From IMG/VR virus record IMGVR_UViG_3300034374_010855, positions 1-64,000 of that record: a stretch of 64,000 nucleotides of DNA; one strand, written 5' to 3'. The notes beneath the pieces were generated by a model, which was given only the letters and a program-made list of their open reading frames with translations, did no database searches and was not told where the DNA came from. Both the position numbers and the translations under genes were made by a program. Source of the DNA: a virus. Positions 8,742 to 17,453 of this stretch are shown here, piece by piece; the stretch's first letter is position 1; each line of letters starts with the position of its first letter.

Positions 8742-9194
8742 CTATTCTGTAATTGTTATAATAGTGTCAGGCATAAACAACGGTCTAATCTCTAAGTGGG
8801 GTTGTTCGTTTCTAACTGGTTTTTGTGTATAACAAAATATAGGATTACCATCTATATCATAATAGAAATACTCATTGGTGTTATCATCTAAAAATGCACG
8901 ATAGATTCCGTTGTTTTCGTCAACATATATTATCTGACCAGTTTCGGTATCACTTCTTAATCCAATTGAGAATGTCTTTTTCTTATTTAACCTATCTTCT
9001 TCGTATTGTTTAAGATGAGTATCCAATCTTTCTAATGTTAGATTGATAGATTCATATTGATTAACCAATTTGTTTAGATTGGACACATAATTAATTATTG
9101 GTTTGATGTAACCTATCAGAGTTATGGTAGCACCAATTAAGGTTACCAAGAATACGATATTTCCAAACTTAGTTTTTAATTTTTCAACAGGCAT
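8742..9194 (-). CDS. Membrane-anchored protein with coiled coil
   Basis: 150 residues. A single hydrophobic segment (about 11-35: IVFLVTLIGATITLIGYI) is followed by a coiled-coil stretch (LNKLVNQYESINLTLERLDT) and a soluble beta-rich C-terminus. The topology (N-terminal anchor plus coiled coil) resembles inner-membrane spanins and other phage envelope proteins, but there is no partner o-spanin next to it. An upstream TATTTATA on the minus strand (9256-9263) is 62 bases away. Function unknown. Confidence 0.7.
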   Translation of the reverse strand: MPVEKLKTKFGNIVFLVTLIGATITLIGYIKPIINYVSNLNKLVNQYESINLTLERLDTHLKQYEEDRLNKKKTFSIGLRSDTETGQIIYVDENNGIYRAFLDDNTNEYFYYDIDGNPIFCYTQKPVRNEQPHLEIRPLFMPDTIITITE

Positions 9195-9341
9195 TTTTAA
9201 CTATTTGTATTTTAGGTGATTCGGATGATAGTTCTACCGTTATTTTACCTTTATATATAAATATTTGAAATCATATAAAACCTTATTTCACTTATACTTC
9301 ATTTTATTTATCGTTTGTTTTTATGAAAATTCTGAGCAGCT

Positions 9342-9366
9342 TCCAAAATCTTAATTTTATTTTGGA
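9342..9366. repeat. Intergenic inverted repeat
   Basis: TCCAAAAT (9342-9349) and ATTTTGGA (9359-9366) form an 8-bp stem with a 9-base loop in the 236-base divergent gap between 9194 and 9431. No T-run follows; role unknown. Confidence 0.4.
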
Positions 9367-9406
9367 TGGTCTTCGGAATTTAATTAATATTTTACAGAGT
9401 ATGTGA

Positions 9407-9414
9407 TATTTATA
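9407..9414 (+). promoter_or_regulatory. TATTTATA motif, candidate late promoter
   Basis: Exact octamer 16 bases before the ATG at 9431. Confidence 0.5.
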
Positions 9415-9430
9415 ATTAAAACATTATAAT

Positions 9431-10507
9431 ATGAAAAATCATTTTCTAATATCTGAATCAGAAAAAAAGAGAATATTAAACTTACATAACTCTTATAAAC
9501 ATAATCACGGAACATCATTAATTAGTGAACAAGTTGTAACTGATTATGATTCTGTTTATGATTATAAAAAGGAAGGTGATAATTATTTTACTAAAAAGAA
9601 GACTTCAGATTCATGGATAAAACTTTCGGGTAACGCATTAAATACTGTTAAATCTAAAGTTTTTGGTGATAGTAGTACACAAAGTACTAAAAATACTAAA
9701 GTAAATATTCCTTTTACTAATAGAGAAGAAGGTAATAAATTTAGAGAATGGGTAAATGATAAATATCCTGATTACGCTAAAAGTGAAGACTTTTCCAGAA
9801 GTGGTCCACATGATAATTCTTACATTATAAATGCATTTAAGATATATGGAGATGAATATATGAAATCTATAAATAATGAAGATGAAGTTAAAGACCATTT
9901 TGTCTTTTATTTTTCATTTCCAAGTTATGAACCAACATTTGACGGTTCGTTAGGTGGGTTTGAAGACGCTTTAGATTGGGCAAGAAAAACACTCCCTCAA
10001 GGATTATCAAGTGGTTTATTAGGTTCAAAAGGTACTTATGGTCCAATGGGACATGCGGGAGTAGCTCTTATTAATCCTGCGGGCACAATTGATATTTATG
10101 AGTTTGGTAGATACCAAGGAGCGACAAAAGGTATGGGAATTACAATACATAAAACAGTTAGAGGTGCTGAAATTGTGGATGGTAGAATTCAAAATTTGGA
10201 AAGTGTATGTTCAATTGTTAAGAATAATGCTGCGGGTAAAGCTAAACAATATGATATGAAAGGTGTAGCGATTCCGATAACTAAAGAAGGTTATAATAAG
10301 GGTAAACAATATGCAGATTCTATTAAATCAAAAAAATACCAAATTTTAGATTTTACTACGGGTGACAAAGATGCTAACTGTGCTACTTTCGGTCTTGAGG
10401 TAGTTAGAGCAGCAACTGGAAGTGGTGTCGAAAAATGTTTACCAAATCCAGGTGCCGCTATATTAATTGCTAAAACTTACAGAGGGTCTGAGTCGACTAA
10501 TTGTTAA
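9431..10507 (+). CDS. Candidate virion cargo: permuted papain-fold (NlpC/P60- or LRAT-like) enzyme
   Basis: 358 residues. The leader MKNHFLISESEKKRILNLHN continues to L30-I31-S32-E33|Q34, a good (L/I)xE|Q prohead-protease site. The C-terminal half has the order expected for circularly permuted papain-fold proteins: a His box GPMGHAGVALI (His near 208) followed later by DANCATFGLEVV (Cys near 316). That family includes amidases, peptidases and acyltransferases; the substrate cannot be told. If packaged, it could act on the envelope or be injected. It converges with the YiiX-like lipoprotein gene, sharing the four bases TTAA at the stops. The fold assignment is inference from two motifs. Confidence 0.75.
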   Translation: MKNHFLISESEKKRILNLHNSYKHNHGTSLISEQVVTDYDSVYDYKKEGDNYFTKKKTSDSWIKLSGNALNTVKSKVFGDSSTQSTKNTKVNIPFTNREEGNKFREWVNDKYPDYAKSEDFSRSGPHDNSYIINAFKIYGDEYMKSINNEDEVKDHFVFYFSFPSYEPTFDGSLGGFEDALDWARKTLPQGLSSGLLGSKGTYGPMGHAGVALINPAGTIDIYEFGRYQGATKGMGITIHKTVRGAEIVDGRIQNLESVCSIVKNNAAGKAKQYDMKGVAIPITKEGYNKGKQYADSIKSKKYQILDFTTGDKDANCATFGLEVVRAATGSGVEKCLPNPGAAILIAKTYRGSESTNC

Positions 10508-11109
10508 TAGTTATCAAAGATTACATACGTTGAAAGACTATTGTATAAATCTACAGGAGTTACAACACTCTCATTAGGATTAATTTCTGTATTATAACGA
10601 ACTTTAATCGCGTTTTGTACGTCTTCTGATGAAAGATTGTAGTCTTTAAAATAATGTATATCACACAGTTGAATGCCAGCATTATAGTAGATTTTAAATA
10701 CTAATTCAGAACAGTACATTGTGTTTTCACTCCACTGGAATTTTAAGTCATAATTTTTTCCAAGTTGTGAATATGCGTAGTCATACATTCTTTTCACCTC
10801 ATCTTTAGTAAACTTTCCTTTGTATCGAACAACTGTGTATTTACCATCAACACCTCTATTAATAAACTCATCAATAGGTGTCAACTTAACTGGTTGAACA
10901 GCTTCCATAACATATGTTTGACCATCTTTAATATAGATAATACCTACGTGACTATATTTAGACTTGGTTACGTCTTGAATCATTTTACTTTGAGTGGAAG
11001 TTGAAGTATGAAGGATAATGTCTCCATTTTTAAAATCTTCATTATTGTTACAACTTAACAATGAAACTAAAAGGATTACTGCAAGGATGTTTGTGATTAA
11101 TTTTCTCAT
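10504..11109 (-). CDS. YiiX/YebB-like permuted NlpC/P60 lipoprotein
   Basis: 201 residues. N-terminal lipoprotein signal ending in LLVSLLSC with Cys20 as the lipidation site. The mature part has the YiiX order: GDIILHTS, SKYSHVGIIY with His54, YVMEA with Glu69, then GKNYD and MYCSELVFKIY with nucleophile Cys133. Such proteins are predicted thiol hydrolases acting on peptidoglycan or lipid amide/ester bonds. It would sit in the periplasm or outer membrane of the infected cell. A canonical Bacteroidetes promoter lies upstream (11144-11174), which suggests transcription by unmodified host polymerase early in infection. Next to a second permuted papain-fold gene (9431). Confidence 0.85.
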   Translation of the reverse strand: MRKLITNILAVILLVSLLSCNNNEDFKNGDIILHTSTSTQSKMIQDVTKSKYSHVGIIYIKDGQTYVMEAVQPVKLTPIDEFINRGVDGKYTVVRYKGKFTKDEVKRMYDYAYSQLGKNYDLKFQWSENTMYCSELVFKIYYNAGIQLCDIHYFKDYNLSSEDVQNAIKVRYNTEINPNESVVTPVDLYNSLSTYVIFDNY

Positions 11110-11143
11110 AATTTATTTATTTTTAAATGGTTACTTGATAGTA

Positions 11144-11174
11144 CAAATATAGTTAATTTTTTTTATTTCCACAA
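11144..11174 (-). promoter_or_regulatory. Bacteroidetes-type promoter for the YiiX-like gene
   Basis: On the minus strand TTG (11174-11172), 20 bases, then TATATTTG (11151-11144). This fits the Bacteroidetes -33/-7 consensus; the transcript would start about 30 bases before the ATG at 11109. Confidence 0.7.
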
Positions 11175-11226
11175 CTATTTTCAATATTAATATTAAAAAA
11201 AAAATATTAATAGTCATTTATGATAT

Positions 11227-11433
11227 TTAATCATTTTTATTCAATAGTAATTTTACTTTAATAGTTTTTTTAAGAAACATTTTAAGAAATGCATATAATA
11301 ATTTAAACTCTTTACTATCATCATCCCACTTATTTTTAAATAACTCAACAATTCGTTCAAGTGACTGAAAATGTTTAACGTTATTTTCTTTATGTGATAA
11401 TACTTTACACACCCATTCAAAATCTTCTTTCAT
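11227..11433 (-). CDS. Small hypothetical protein
   Basis: 68 residues, ATG at 11433, helical and basic at the C-terminus (FLKKTIKVKLLLNKND). Its start overlaps the end of the next upstream gene (11417-11584) by 17 bases, suggesting translational coupling. Function unknown. Confidence 0.6.
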   Translation of the reverse strand: MKEDFEWVCKVLSHKENNVKHFQSLERIVELFKNKWDDDSKEFKLLYAFLKMFLKKTIKVKLLLNKND

Positions 11434-11584
11434 CTTTGTTTTTTTTTTGCCACATTAAACCTATTCCCCATTCTAACCAAACTAAATCAATACTATAATA
11501 TCCATCTAATTTTCTTGAATATGTTATTTTAATTACTGGAATAACATATAATTGGTCACTAACTCCATATGATTCTATTTTCAT
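11417..11584 (-). CDS. Small protein, paralogue of 18100-18237
   Basis: 55 residues, MKIESYGVSDQLYVIPVIKI, then GYYSIDLVWLEWGIGLMW. It is clearly the same family as the 45-residue protein at 18100-18237 (identical SDQLY and GYYSIDLVWL). Two conserved copies 6.5 kb apart support real coding despite the small size. Aromatic-rich; function unknown. Confidence 0.65.
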   Translation of the reverse strand: MKIESYGVSDQLYVIPVIKITYSRKLDGYYSIDLVWLEWGIGLMWQKKNKDERRF

Positions 11585-11624
11585 AATTTAATTATTAAAA
11601 GTGAGTTCTTTAACGTTTTATGGA

Positions 11625-11969
11625 TTACCCGTTAATAACGGATTTTCCTTCATTTTCAAGTTTATCTAACTGACGGTAAATGTCAGAAATCTGATGGGAT
11701 ACCCCATCATTGGTTTTGTCTACACGACTATCGATGTGACGATACAGTCTTTCTATCTCATCACTAAGATTTTGGTCCAAACCATTACCAAAACTATATA
11801 GTTGTTGTTCTGTGTCTTTCAAAGCTCTATAAAGATTTTCATCTTCTTTTTGAAGACCGTTTATTTCCTTTTTCAAGGACATTGTTGTCATATAATTCAC
11901 TAACGTACCCACGACCATCATAATAACAATGACCGCACATACACCTAAAATAAATGATGTTATTTCCAT
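11625..11969 (-). CDS. Membrane-anchored coiled-coil protein
   Basis: 114 residues: N-terminal membrane segment (about 5-27) followed by a long heptad-rich helix (LKKEINGLQKEDENLYRALK). No signal-peptidase site, so it is probably anchored in the inner membrane with the coiled coil on one side. Same general build as the gene at 8742. Function unknown; spanin-like or tether roles are possible. Confidence 0.7.
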   Translation of the reverse strand: MEITSFILGVCAVIVIMMVVGTLVNYMTTMSLKKEINGLQKEDENLYRALKDTEQQLYSFGNGLDQNLSDEIERLYRHIDSRVDKTNDGVSHQISDIYRQLDKLENEGKSVING

Positions 11970-12009
11970 AATTTGTTAAAGTTTAAATATGTCAAAGAAC
12001 TCACTTAGC

Positions 12010-12080
12010 TGATATAAGAGGATTTGAACCTCTTTACCTGAACTCCAATTATGGTTTCCGTGCCCTCTACACTAATATCA
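12010..12080 (-). tRNA. tRNA-like gene, probably degenerate
   Basis: Minus strand, 71 bases. The acceptor ends TGATATT and TATATCA pair at 6 of 7 positions. The T-arm AGAGG-TTCAAAT-CCTCT is perfect, and a 3-bp D-stem GTG/CAC with a GGG-containing loop is present. The anticodon arm is not canonical: the 5' side GAAACC and the 3' side GGAGTTC pair only with a mismatch or bulge, and no T33 fits. Identity cannot be assigned. It may be a decayed tRNA or a tRNA mimic. No CCA encoded. Confidence 0.45.
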
Positions 12081-12126
12081 ATCGACAATTTATAATCTGT
12101 CAGTTAAAATTTATAATAACATAATA

Positions 12127-12750
12127 TTATCCTATTGTTTCACCTCTACTGGTGTATATTTCTAATGTTGCTGCTTTTCCATAATTATCCAAATAATCCT
12201 CAGGCTCCAATTCTATGTCTTTGAAGAATACTCGTGAAATAAAATCCCAATCACCTTCAGGTGTTTCAACGATTCCACCCATCAATGAAAAATCAGATGT
12301 TTTAGGTAATTCTTCTGATTCAAAACTACATTCAAACAAACCACCTTTGTTTTCGTCTACAACTAACAATACGTTATCGGTCCCATCCAAAAACTCAGGT
12401 AATGCAATATAATTCTCGTAAGGATATAACTCTTCGATTTTATCATCATCACCGATATAATCATACATATCACCCAAATCTTTGTAATCAATTTCCAATA
12501 CGACATTACCATCCTCATCAAATACTTTACCCCAAAAGGTATCATTATAAAAAGGTTTTGATACGTGAAACAGGTCCCCTTCATCCCATATGTCAATACC
12601 GATGTCTTCCATTTCACTACGGATTTCCCATAGTTCATCATATCCGTTATCTTCCATAAGTTCACGGACCTGTTCTACTTGTTCATCACTGAGAGAATAT
12701 CCTTGAGCTTCCATCTCCCAACCATAAAATTCTACTTTATATTTTGCCAT
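12127..12750 (-). CDS. Acidic hypothetical protein
   Basis: 207 residues, strongly acidic, starting MAKYKVEFYGWEMEAQGYSL. It has an N-terminal helical segment (SDEQVEQVRELMEDNGYDEL) and then beta-rich acidic sequence. No known motif. First gene after the tRNA-like element. Function unknown. Confidence 0.75.
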   Translation of the reverse strand: MAKYKVEFYGWEMEAQGYSLSDEQVEQVRELMEDNGYDELWEIRSEMEDIGIDIWDEGDLFHVSKPFYNDTFWGKVFDEDGNVVLEIDYKDLGDMYDYIGDDDKIEELYPYENYIALPEFLDGTDNVLLVVDENKGGLFECSFESEELPKTSDFSLMGGIVETPEGDWDFISRVFFKDIELEPEDYLDNYGKAATLEIYTSRGETIG

Positions 12751-12759
12751 TTTTTTATA

Positions 12760-13272
12760 TTAATCCCACCAAGTTTGAATATCTTTTTCTATCATAGACC
12801 ACAATATTCTATGTGCTCTTTTTTGTTTTTCTTTTGACATATGAACTAGTTCGTCATGAATTTGAGATATTTCTTCAGCGTTATCCCAGTTTTCATACTC
12901 ATATTTCATAGTGTATAGTTTTTCAGTACTATTAGTAAAATCATTAAAAGTAGTACTATCTGTTTCAATAAAAGAAATATTTAAAACATCTTTACCATAC
13001 ATTTCTTTTAATATTTCGACATAATCAATAGAATATTCATCATTATAAACTTTATCCATTAATTTAATGACTGTACGAATACGTTTTGCTCTATCTTTAG
13101 CACATAGAGTCATCGCCTTTTCTGATTCTAAAAACTCAGCCTGTTTTTGTAATTGAAATTTGAAAACTTCAACTGAATAACTATAATCAAAGTCATATTG
13201 CTTCCATATGATTGGTAACCATCTAAGGACGTTTTTAATTTGCCAAATTTTTCTTTTAATAAAATATTTCAT
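12760..13272 (-). CDS. Conserved-looking phage protein of unknown function
   Basis: 170 residues, basic N-terminus MKYFIKRKIWQIKNVLRWLP then a long helical region with AKDRAKRIRTVIKLMDKVYN. I recall similar proteins in other large marine phages, but none with a known role. The aromatic/basic N-terminus could associate with membrane or nucleic acid. Nine bases separate it from the next gene. Confidence 0.75.
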   Translation of the reverse strand: MKYFIKRKIWQIKNVLRWLPIIWKQYDFDYSYSVEVFKFQLQKQAEFLESEKAMTLCAKDRAKRIRTVIKLMDKVYNDEYSIDYVEILKEMYGKDVLNISFIETDSTTFNDFTNSTEKLYTMKYEYENWDNAEEISQIHDELVHMSKEKQKRAHRILWSMIEKDIQTWWD

Positions 13273-13292
13273 TTTAAATATTTTTAAATTTA

Positions 13293-14081
13293 TTAAATAA
13301 TACTAAAATAATCAACATTAAATTCACCATCAATCTCAATAAGATATTCACCCGATGGTAATGTATCGATATAATAATATCTACCACCTGTTGAATAACC
13401 TTTAATGTCAATATGGTCTTGTTGTGTATGACCAACTATTTGAACATACATCTTTTTAATGTCTTCGTTTTTGTTTGCTCTTTGTAAAGACTTTGGTCGA
13501 ATCCAAATAGGTGTTTGTTCTTCATTATCACCATAACCATCACCATAACCCATATATCGGTATGAATATGAACTAAATGTAAATTCATTTGGTTTGTGTT
13601 TAAACAACTCATTCAAAAAATCTGCAATATGGGATTCATCTACATAGTTATGTTTCCAATATCCAACATCTTTTAAAAACTTTGCACTTACACCTGCGTG
13701 AGAACATAATCTACGATTATCATCATTACCCAAAGAAACTGCCATCTGAAACATATCTTCATTTTCTCTGAAGAACTGTTCAAATTGAAACATCATTCTA
13801 TGTTGAAACCCTGAAGTCGTTCCTCTATCTTTAACACCTGGCCAATAATGAATGTCGTGATTACCGATGAGTAGGTATACTTTTTTGTTTGGGTCTAACT
13901 CTTGTGATTTTTTGAACTCAACAATATCTTTAACGTTATGGAGTTGTTCTAAACCCCCAATATCAAATGAATCGAAGTAATCACCAATAAAAACAAAGAC
14001 ATCAGCATCAGAGTGTTTTTTAACAATCTCTTTCCATACATCTCTTCCGTGAATATCACCTATGTAAATTACTTTACTCAT
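13293..14081 (-). CDS. Calcineurin-like metallophosphoesterase
   Basis: 262 residues with the full motif set of the superfamily: YIGDIHG (D9, H11), FIGDYFDS (D34), LLIGNHDIHYWPG, CSHAGVS and VGHTQ. These residues bind two metal ions. Members include phosphatases, nucleases and cyclic-nucleotide phosphodiesterases; the SHAGVS and VGHTQ motifs resemble PPP-type serine/threonine or diadenosine-polyphosphate phosphatases. Cytosolic. A phage role in reversing host phosphorylation or degrading signalling nucleotides is inference. Confidence 0.9.
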   Translation of the reverse strand: MSKVIYIGDIHGRDVWKEIVKKHSDADVFVFIGDYFDSFDIGGLEQLHNVKDIVEFKKSQELDPNKKVYLLIGNHDIHYWPGVKDRGTTSGFQHRMMFQFEQFFRENEDMFQMAVSLGNDDNRRLCSHAGVSAKFLKDVGYWKHNYVDESHIADFLNELFKHKPNEFTFSSYSYRYMGYGDGYGDNEEQTPIWIRPKSLQRANKNEDIKKMYVQIVGHTQQDHIDIKGYSTGGRYYYIDTLPSGEYLIEIDGEFNVDYFSII

Positions 14082-14137
14082 CCTTAAAAATATACAGATT
14101 AATTTTTTAATTATCTTATATTTGTAAAGATTTTTTT

Positions 14138-16057
14138 TTAATTAATTAAAGTTAAAGTTCCGTTTAATCTTTCCATTGTATCTGATGACGTAAATGAATA
14201 ACTCAAGTTGTAAATGTATACACCCACGTTGGATTGATTAAATTGATGAATACTTCCATCCCAACCTTCTGTTGGGTTATTTGATGCGAAAACTAAGTTA
14301 CCCCATCTGTCATATATTGTTAAGTGATAGTAAGATAAGTCTTCTTCACATTTAATGATTGTTCGGAATATATCATTAACACCATCAAAGTTAGGACTAA
14401 ATCCTGAAGGAAGAACAACTACACATTCCTCTATATTATATTCATCTTCTATATCGTATTCATCTTCTACAACATACTCTTCATCTACATCTTCTATATC
14501 GTATTCATCTTCATCTTCTTCAGAATTTATTTCTTCTTTAATGTCTTCAATATGCACTTCATCTTTGATATTATCAACATCCACTTCATACTCAGTATTT
14601 ACATCGTGTTCAACAACCACACCATCTACTTCATCTACTACAACCGTATCACTGTCTTCGTTACAATCTACAATTTCAATTTCCATTGTATCTGAAACCA
14701 AACAACTTGTGTTGATATCTTCATAAGTAACAATATAAGTACCTGTATTAGTAGGGTATAAATATTGTCCTTGTGTTCCATCACTCCAAGTAATTTCTTC
14801 ACCTACTAATTCAAAAAATAATTCATTTTCATTTTCAACACATAAAGTTGTATCAGTTAAAACATTTTGAACGATATTATCTGCATTACTTTTTACATTC
14901 ACAATATATGTGTATGTAGATGTTCCAACTATAGGACAAGCATCATCAACCACATTAACAGAGAAGTAATTTAAACCTAAATCCGTGGATTGAGGTGTCC
15001 AACAGAAAGTTGCTTCAGGTGTCGTGGTATTATTGTTTACCACTTGAAAAGACCCTGTTGGTATTTCTTGATTCCAAGTAACTGTTAAATTATCACTGTT
15101 AGAATCTGAAAATGATAAGTCAAAACAAACTTGTCCATTTTCACAAACATCTATTACGAAATTAGTAGAATTGGTAGATGATGTTTTATCGATACCTGAA
15201 GCTATCGGAGAATCATTTGATGCTGAAATTACATTAAACTGAATATCTCTAATTACTTCACCAATTTTAATACCTGACCTAAATTCTTCTACTTTAACAC
15301 ACATTACACCTATTTGTTGAACAGTAGGTGTAAAAGATATCGCTCCAGTTCTATGGTCGATATAAACCCCATTAGAGGTAGTTAACGGATTAGTACCACT
15401 GAAACCTGGAAAGTATTCAACAGGGTCGTTATATCCTTCATAACAATCAGAAAGAGAAAAATATAAAGAATCACCATCTGTATCAAATACACCGTGATTA
15501 TACACAACAGGTTTATTTACACTTACAATCGGTGCAGGGTTATTATTAAAAACAGGCGAATTGTTTATAAGGTTTGAAACATTTTCATGTTTAGCTGATA
15601 AAAATATGTATTCATTGGTTGGGAAAATCAAGGTAGTTATTACTTGATTTCGACAACATAAACTATAGTCAAAACGTAAATCAGAACAACCCGATGGTAC
15701 GGTTATTATAGTGGTATAAATATGTTCTTCAATTCCTGTAATACCAGAACCTCCTTGACAGGAAGTTTCCATAGTAGGACAAATTGGTGTTATATCTGTT
15801 AAGTTATTACGAAAAGCGAAATCACTACCTGAACCACAACTACCATCCCAAAATATCTCAGCATAACTAGACATTGCAATACCATTACAATCTCGGTATA
15901 ATCTTAGAGTTACCTCAAATTCTGTTGGACTTAGTTGCTCATACATTAAGTCACCACCAAGTGCGTGAGTTGCTTTGGCTTGAGTAAAGGATACGATAAA
16001 TATTAGTGAAAGAAAAAAAGTTTTAAAAGTTTGGATATATGTCATCATGTTCATCAT
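14138..16057 (-). CDS. Secreted surface protein with gliding-motility-type (T9SS) C-terminal domain
   Basis: 639 residues. It has an N-terminal signal peptide (cleavage near TQAKA-THALGG) and a start GGDLMYEQLSPTEFEVTLRL of the sort seen in flavobacterial cell-surface proteins. Cysteine-containing beta domains follow (FCWTPQSTDLGLNYFSV is Ig/cadherin-like), then a Thr/Asp/Glu/Val-rich spacer (about residues 470-545). It ends with a complete gliding-motility-associated C-terminal domain (LPSGFSPNFDGVNDIF ... YDRWGNLVF ... NVGVYIYNLSY). That domain directs cargo to the type IX secretion system, so the protein would be exported to the surface of the infected cell. Highly unusual in a phage; probably acquired from a host. 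Confidence 0.9.
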   Translation of the reverse strand: MMNMMTYIQTFKTFFLSLIFIVSFTQAKATHALGGDLMYEQLSPTEFEVTLRLYRDCNGIAMSSYAEIFWDGSCGSGSDFAFRNNLTDITPICPTMETSCQGGSGITGIEEHIYTTIITVPSGCSDLRFDYSLCCRNQVITTLIFPTNEYIFLSAKHENVSNLINNSPVFNNNPAPIVSVNKPVVYNHGVFDTDGDSLYFSLSDCYEGYNDPVEYFPGFSGTNPLTTSNGVYIDHRTGAISFTPTVQQIGVMCVKVEEFRSGIKIGEVIRDIQFNVISASNDSPIASGIDKTSSTNSTNFVIDVCENGQVCFDLSFSDSNSDNLTVTWNQEIPTGSFQVVNNNTTTPEATFCWTPQSTDLGLNYFSVNVVDDACPIVGTSTYTYIVNVKSNADNIVQNVLTDTTLCVENENELFFELVGEEITWSDGTQGQYLYPTNTGTYIVTYEDINTSCLVSDTMEIEIVDCNEDSDTVVVDEVDGVVVEHDVNTEYEVDVDNIKDEVHIEDIKEEINSEEDEDEYDIEDVDEEYVVEDEYDIEDEYNIEECVVVLPSGFSPNFDGVNDIFRTIIKCEEDLSYYHLTIYDRWGNLVFASNNPTEGWDGSIHQFNQSNVGVYIYNLSYSFTSSDTMERLNGTLTLIN

Positions 16058-16091
16058 TTTAAGTTGATTTACATGAGATACGAATATAGTC

Positions 16092-16099
16092 CAAATATA
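16092..16099 (-). promoter_or_regulatory. TATATTTG element upstream of the surface-protein gene
   Basis: A minus-strand TATATTTG (-7-like) lies 35 bases before the start at 16057. I saw no well-placed TTG -33 partner, so it is only a candidate. Confidence 0.4.
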
Positions 16100-16147
16100 G
16101 TTACATAATGAGAAATATTGTTAAGTGATTTTTATAGAAATACCGAC

Positions 16148-16315
16148 TTAATCTGATTTTAATTTTTTATTTGGTTTTGGTTTATTATCATTAGATTCAA
16201 TAATTTCTTTTATATCCTCATCAGATAAATCATCGACCATTGAATTCAATACCATATCGTGAGCGTGGTCTCCATCCCAAAATTCCTCATTTCCAATTAT
16301 AATATTTTTTGTCAC
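16148..16315 (-). CDS. Small acidic hypothetical protein
   Basis: 55 residues from a GTG at 16315, nine bases after the stop of 16325-17404; the ATG further in would leave only about 38 residues. It reads NIIIGNEEFWDGDHAHDMVL and ends in a Lys-rich tail. Position in a tight minus-strand series supports coding. Function unknown. Confidence 0.45.
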   Translation of the reverse strand: MTKNIIIGNEEFWDGDHAHDMVLNSMVDDLSDEDIKEIIESNDNKPKPNKKLKSD

Positions 16316-16324
16316 AACTGTTTT

Positions 16325-17404
16325 TTACTTAATTATCATTTTCTTAACTATACGATTATCATAAATTTCTATAATCATATTACCATTCACATCTTCTTGT
16401 CCTAATATATTAACCCGTTTTACACTTATTGGTTTTTGTAAATTAATATCGGTTAATGTTAATGGTTCAATATTAAAGTATTCATACTGACCATCATAAT
16501 CGATTTGTTTCAATTGATAGTAGTAAGTTATTCCTTTTTCGATTGAATAATCTTCATAGGTGTATTCTGTGATTGTTGTTTGGTTTCCATTACCATTAAC
16601 CCATCCAATAACTTTAAAGTTTTCACCATCAGTACTTCTCAATACTTCAAATCCATCATTGTTAATTTCAGATGCGGTTACCCATTCTAATCTAGCGTAT
16701 TGGTTGTTGATTGGTGTAACATCAAATGAAAGTAATTCAACAGGTAATAATGTAGTAACTTCAAATAGTTCAAAGTTATCCATCCACCAATCTTCACCAG
16801 GTCTGTTAGCTCTTGTTTGAATATCAATAGCAATTGTTGTTGGACCTGCAGGTATGATTAACTCAATATTTGAATAACCATCACCTGTTGAAGTTCTATC
16901 TCCACCACTATTTGGTCTAAATTGTGTAAGACTACCATCAGCAACTTTTGAAGCAACTGCAGTTGATGAATAATCCCAAATAGCATTTGAAAACCCTGCA
17001 ACTCTTAATTCACTAACATAACTTCCACCATCTTGACTTAATTGTACTGTAATATAATCTCCACCATCTAAACCTTTGGTAGATGCACCAGGTGATGATA
17101 TAACTTGAGCAGCCAATTTCATTCTGAATATGTGGTCTTTTGTTGGGTCTACAGTTACTGCTGGTAGAACATAAAAGTCTTGTTCATTTGTAGTATTACC
17201 ATCACCATATAAAACCGCACTAAGAGTTGGAGTTACAGATATATTTGAATAATACCCAGTTGTAGGATTATTATACCACCAAGCACCCATCCAATCATAT
17301 GATTCAATATAATCATAATAAATTAAGGTTTCTGTAGTTTGTGATTTTAAAACATTACTTATTAGTAATATAAAAACGATTGTAATTGTGTGTAACTTAT
17401 CCAT
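16325..17404 (-). CDS. Secreted protein with T9SS type A-like sorting end
   Basis: 359 residues. Signal peptide MDKLHTITIVFILLISNVLK followed by QTTE, a jelly-roll-like beta domain, then LPVELLSFDVTPINNQ...EVLRSTDGENFKVIGW...YYYQLKQIDYDGQYEY, a segment typical of flavobacterial secreted proteins just before their sorting domain. The C-terminus VKRVNILGQEDVNGNMIIEI ... VKKMIIK matches a (slightly shortened) T9SS type A domain. Predicted to be exported by the host T9SS and anchored or released at the surface. Second such gene in a row. Function could be surface masking, superinfection exclusion or adhesion. Confidence 0.85.
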   Translation of the reverse strand: MDKLHTITIVFILLISNVLKSQTTETLIYYDYIESYDWMGAWWYNNPTTGYYSNISVTPTLSAVLYGDGNTTNEQDFYVLPAVTVDPTKDHIFRMKLAAQVISSPGASTKGLDGGDYITVQLSQDGGSYVSELRVAGFSNAIWDYSSTAVASKVADGSLTQFRPNSGGDRTSTGDGYSNIELIIPAGPTTIAIDIQTRANRPGEDWWMDNFELFEVTTLLPVELLSFDVTPINNQYARLEWVTASEINNDGFEVLRSTDGENFKVIGWVNGNGNQTTITEYTYEDYSIEKGITYYYQLKQIDYDGQYEYFNIEPLTLTDINLQKPISVKRVNILGQEDVNGNMIIEIYDNRIVKKMIIK

Positions 17405-17453
17405 ACTAATAAATATCTGTATGGTTTAAAAAATAATTAGTAGTGAATCATAA

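Noticed and set aside
14138-17404. Reading the T9SS-type genes as proof that the contig is host chromosome
   Set aside because: They lie inside a continuous phage-like minus-strand block with the same base composition. Chimeric assembly remains possible, but nothing in the sequence shows a junction.
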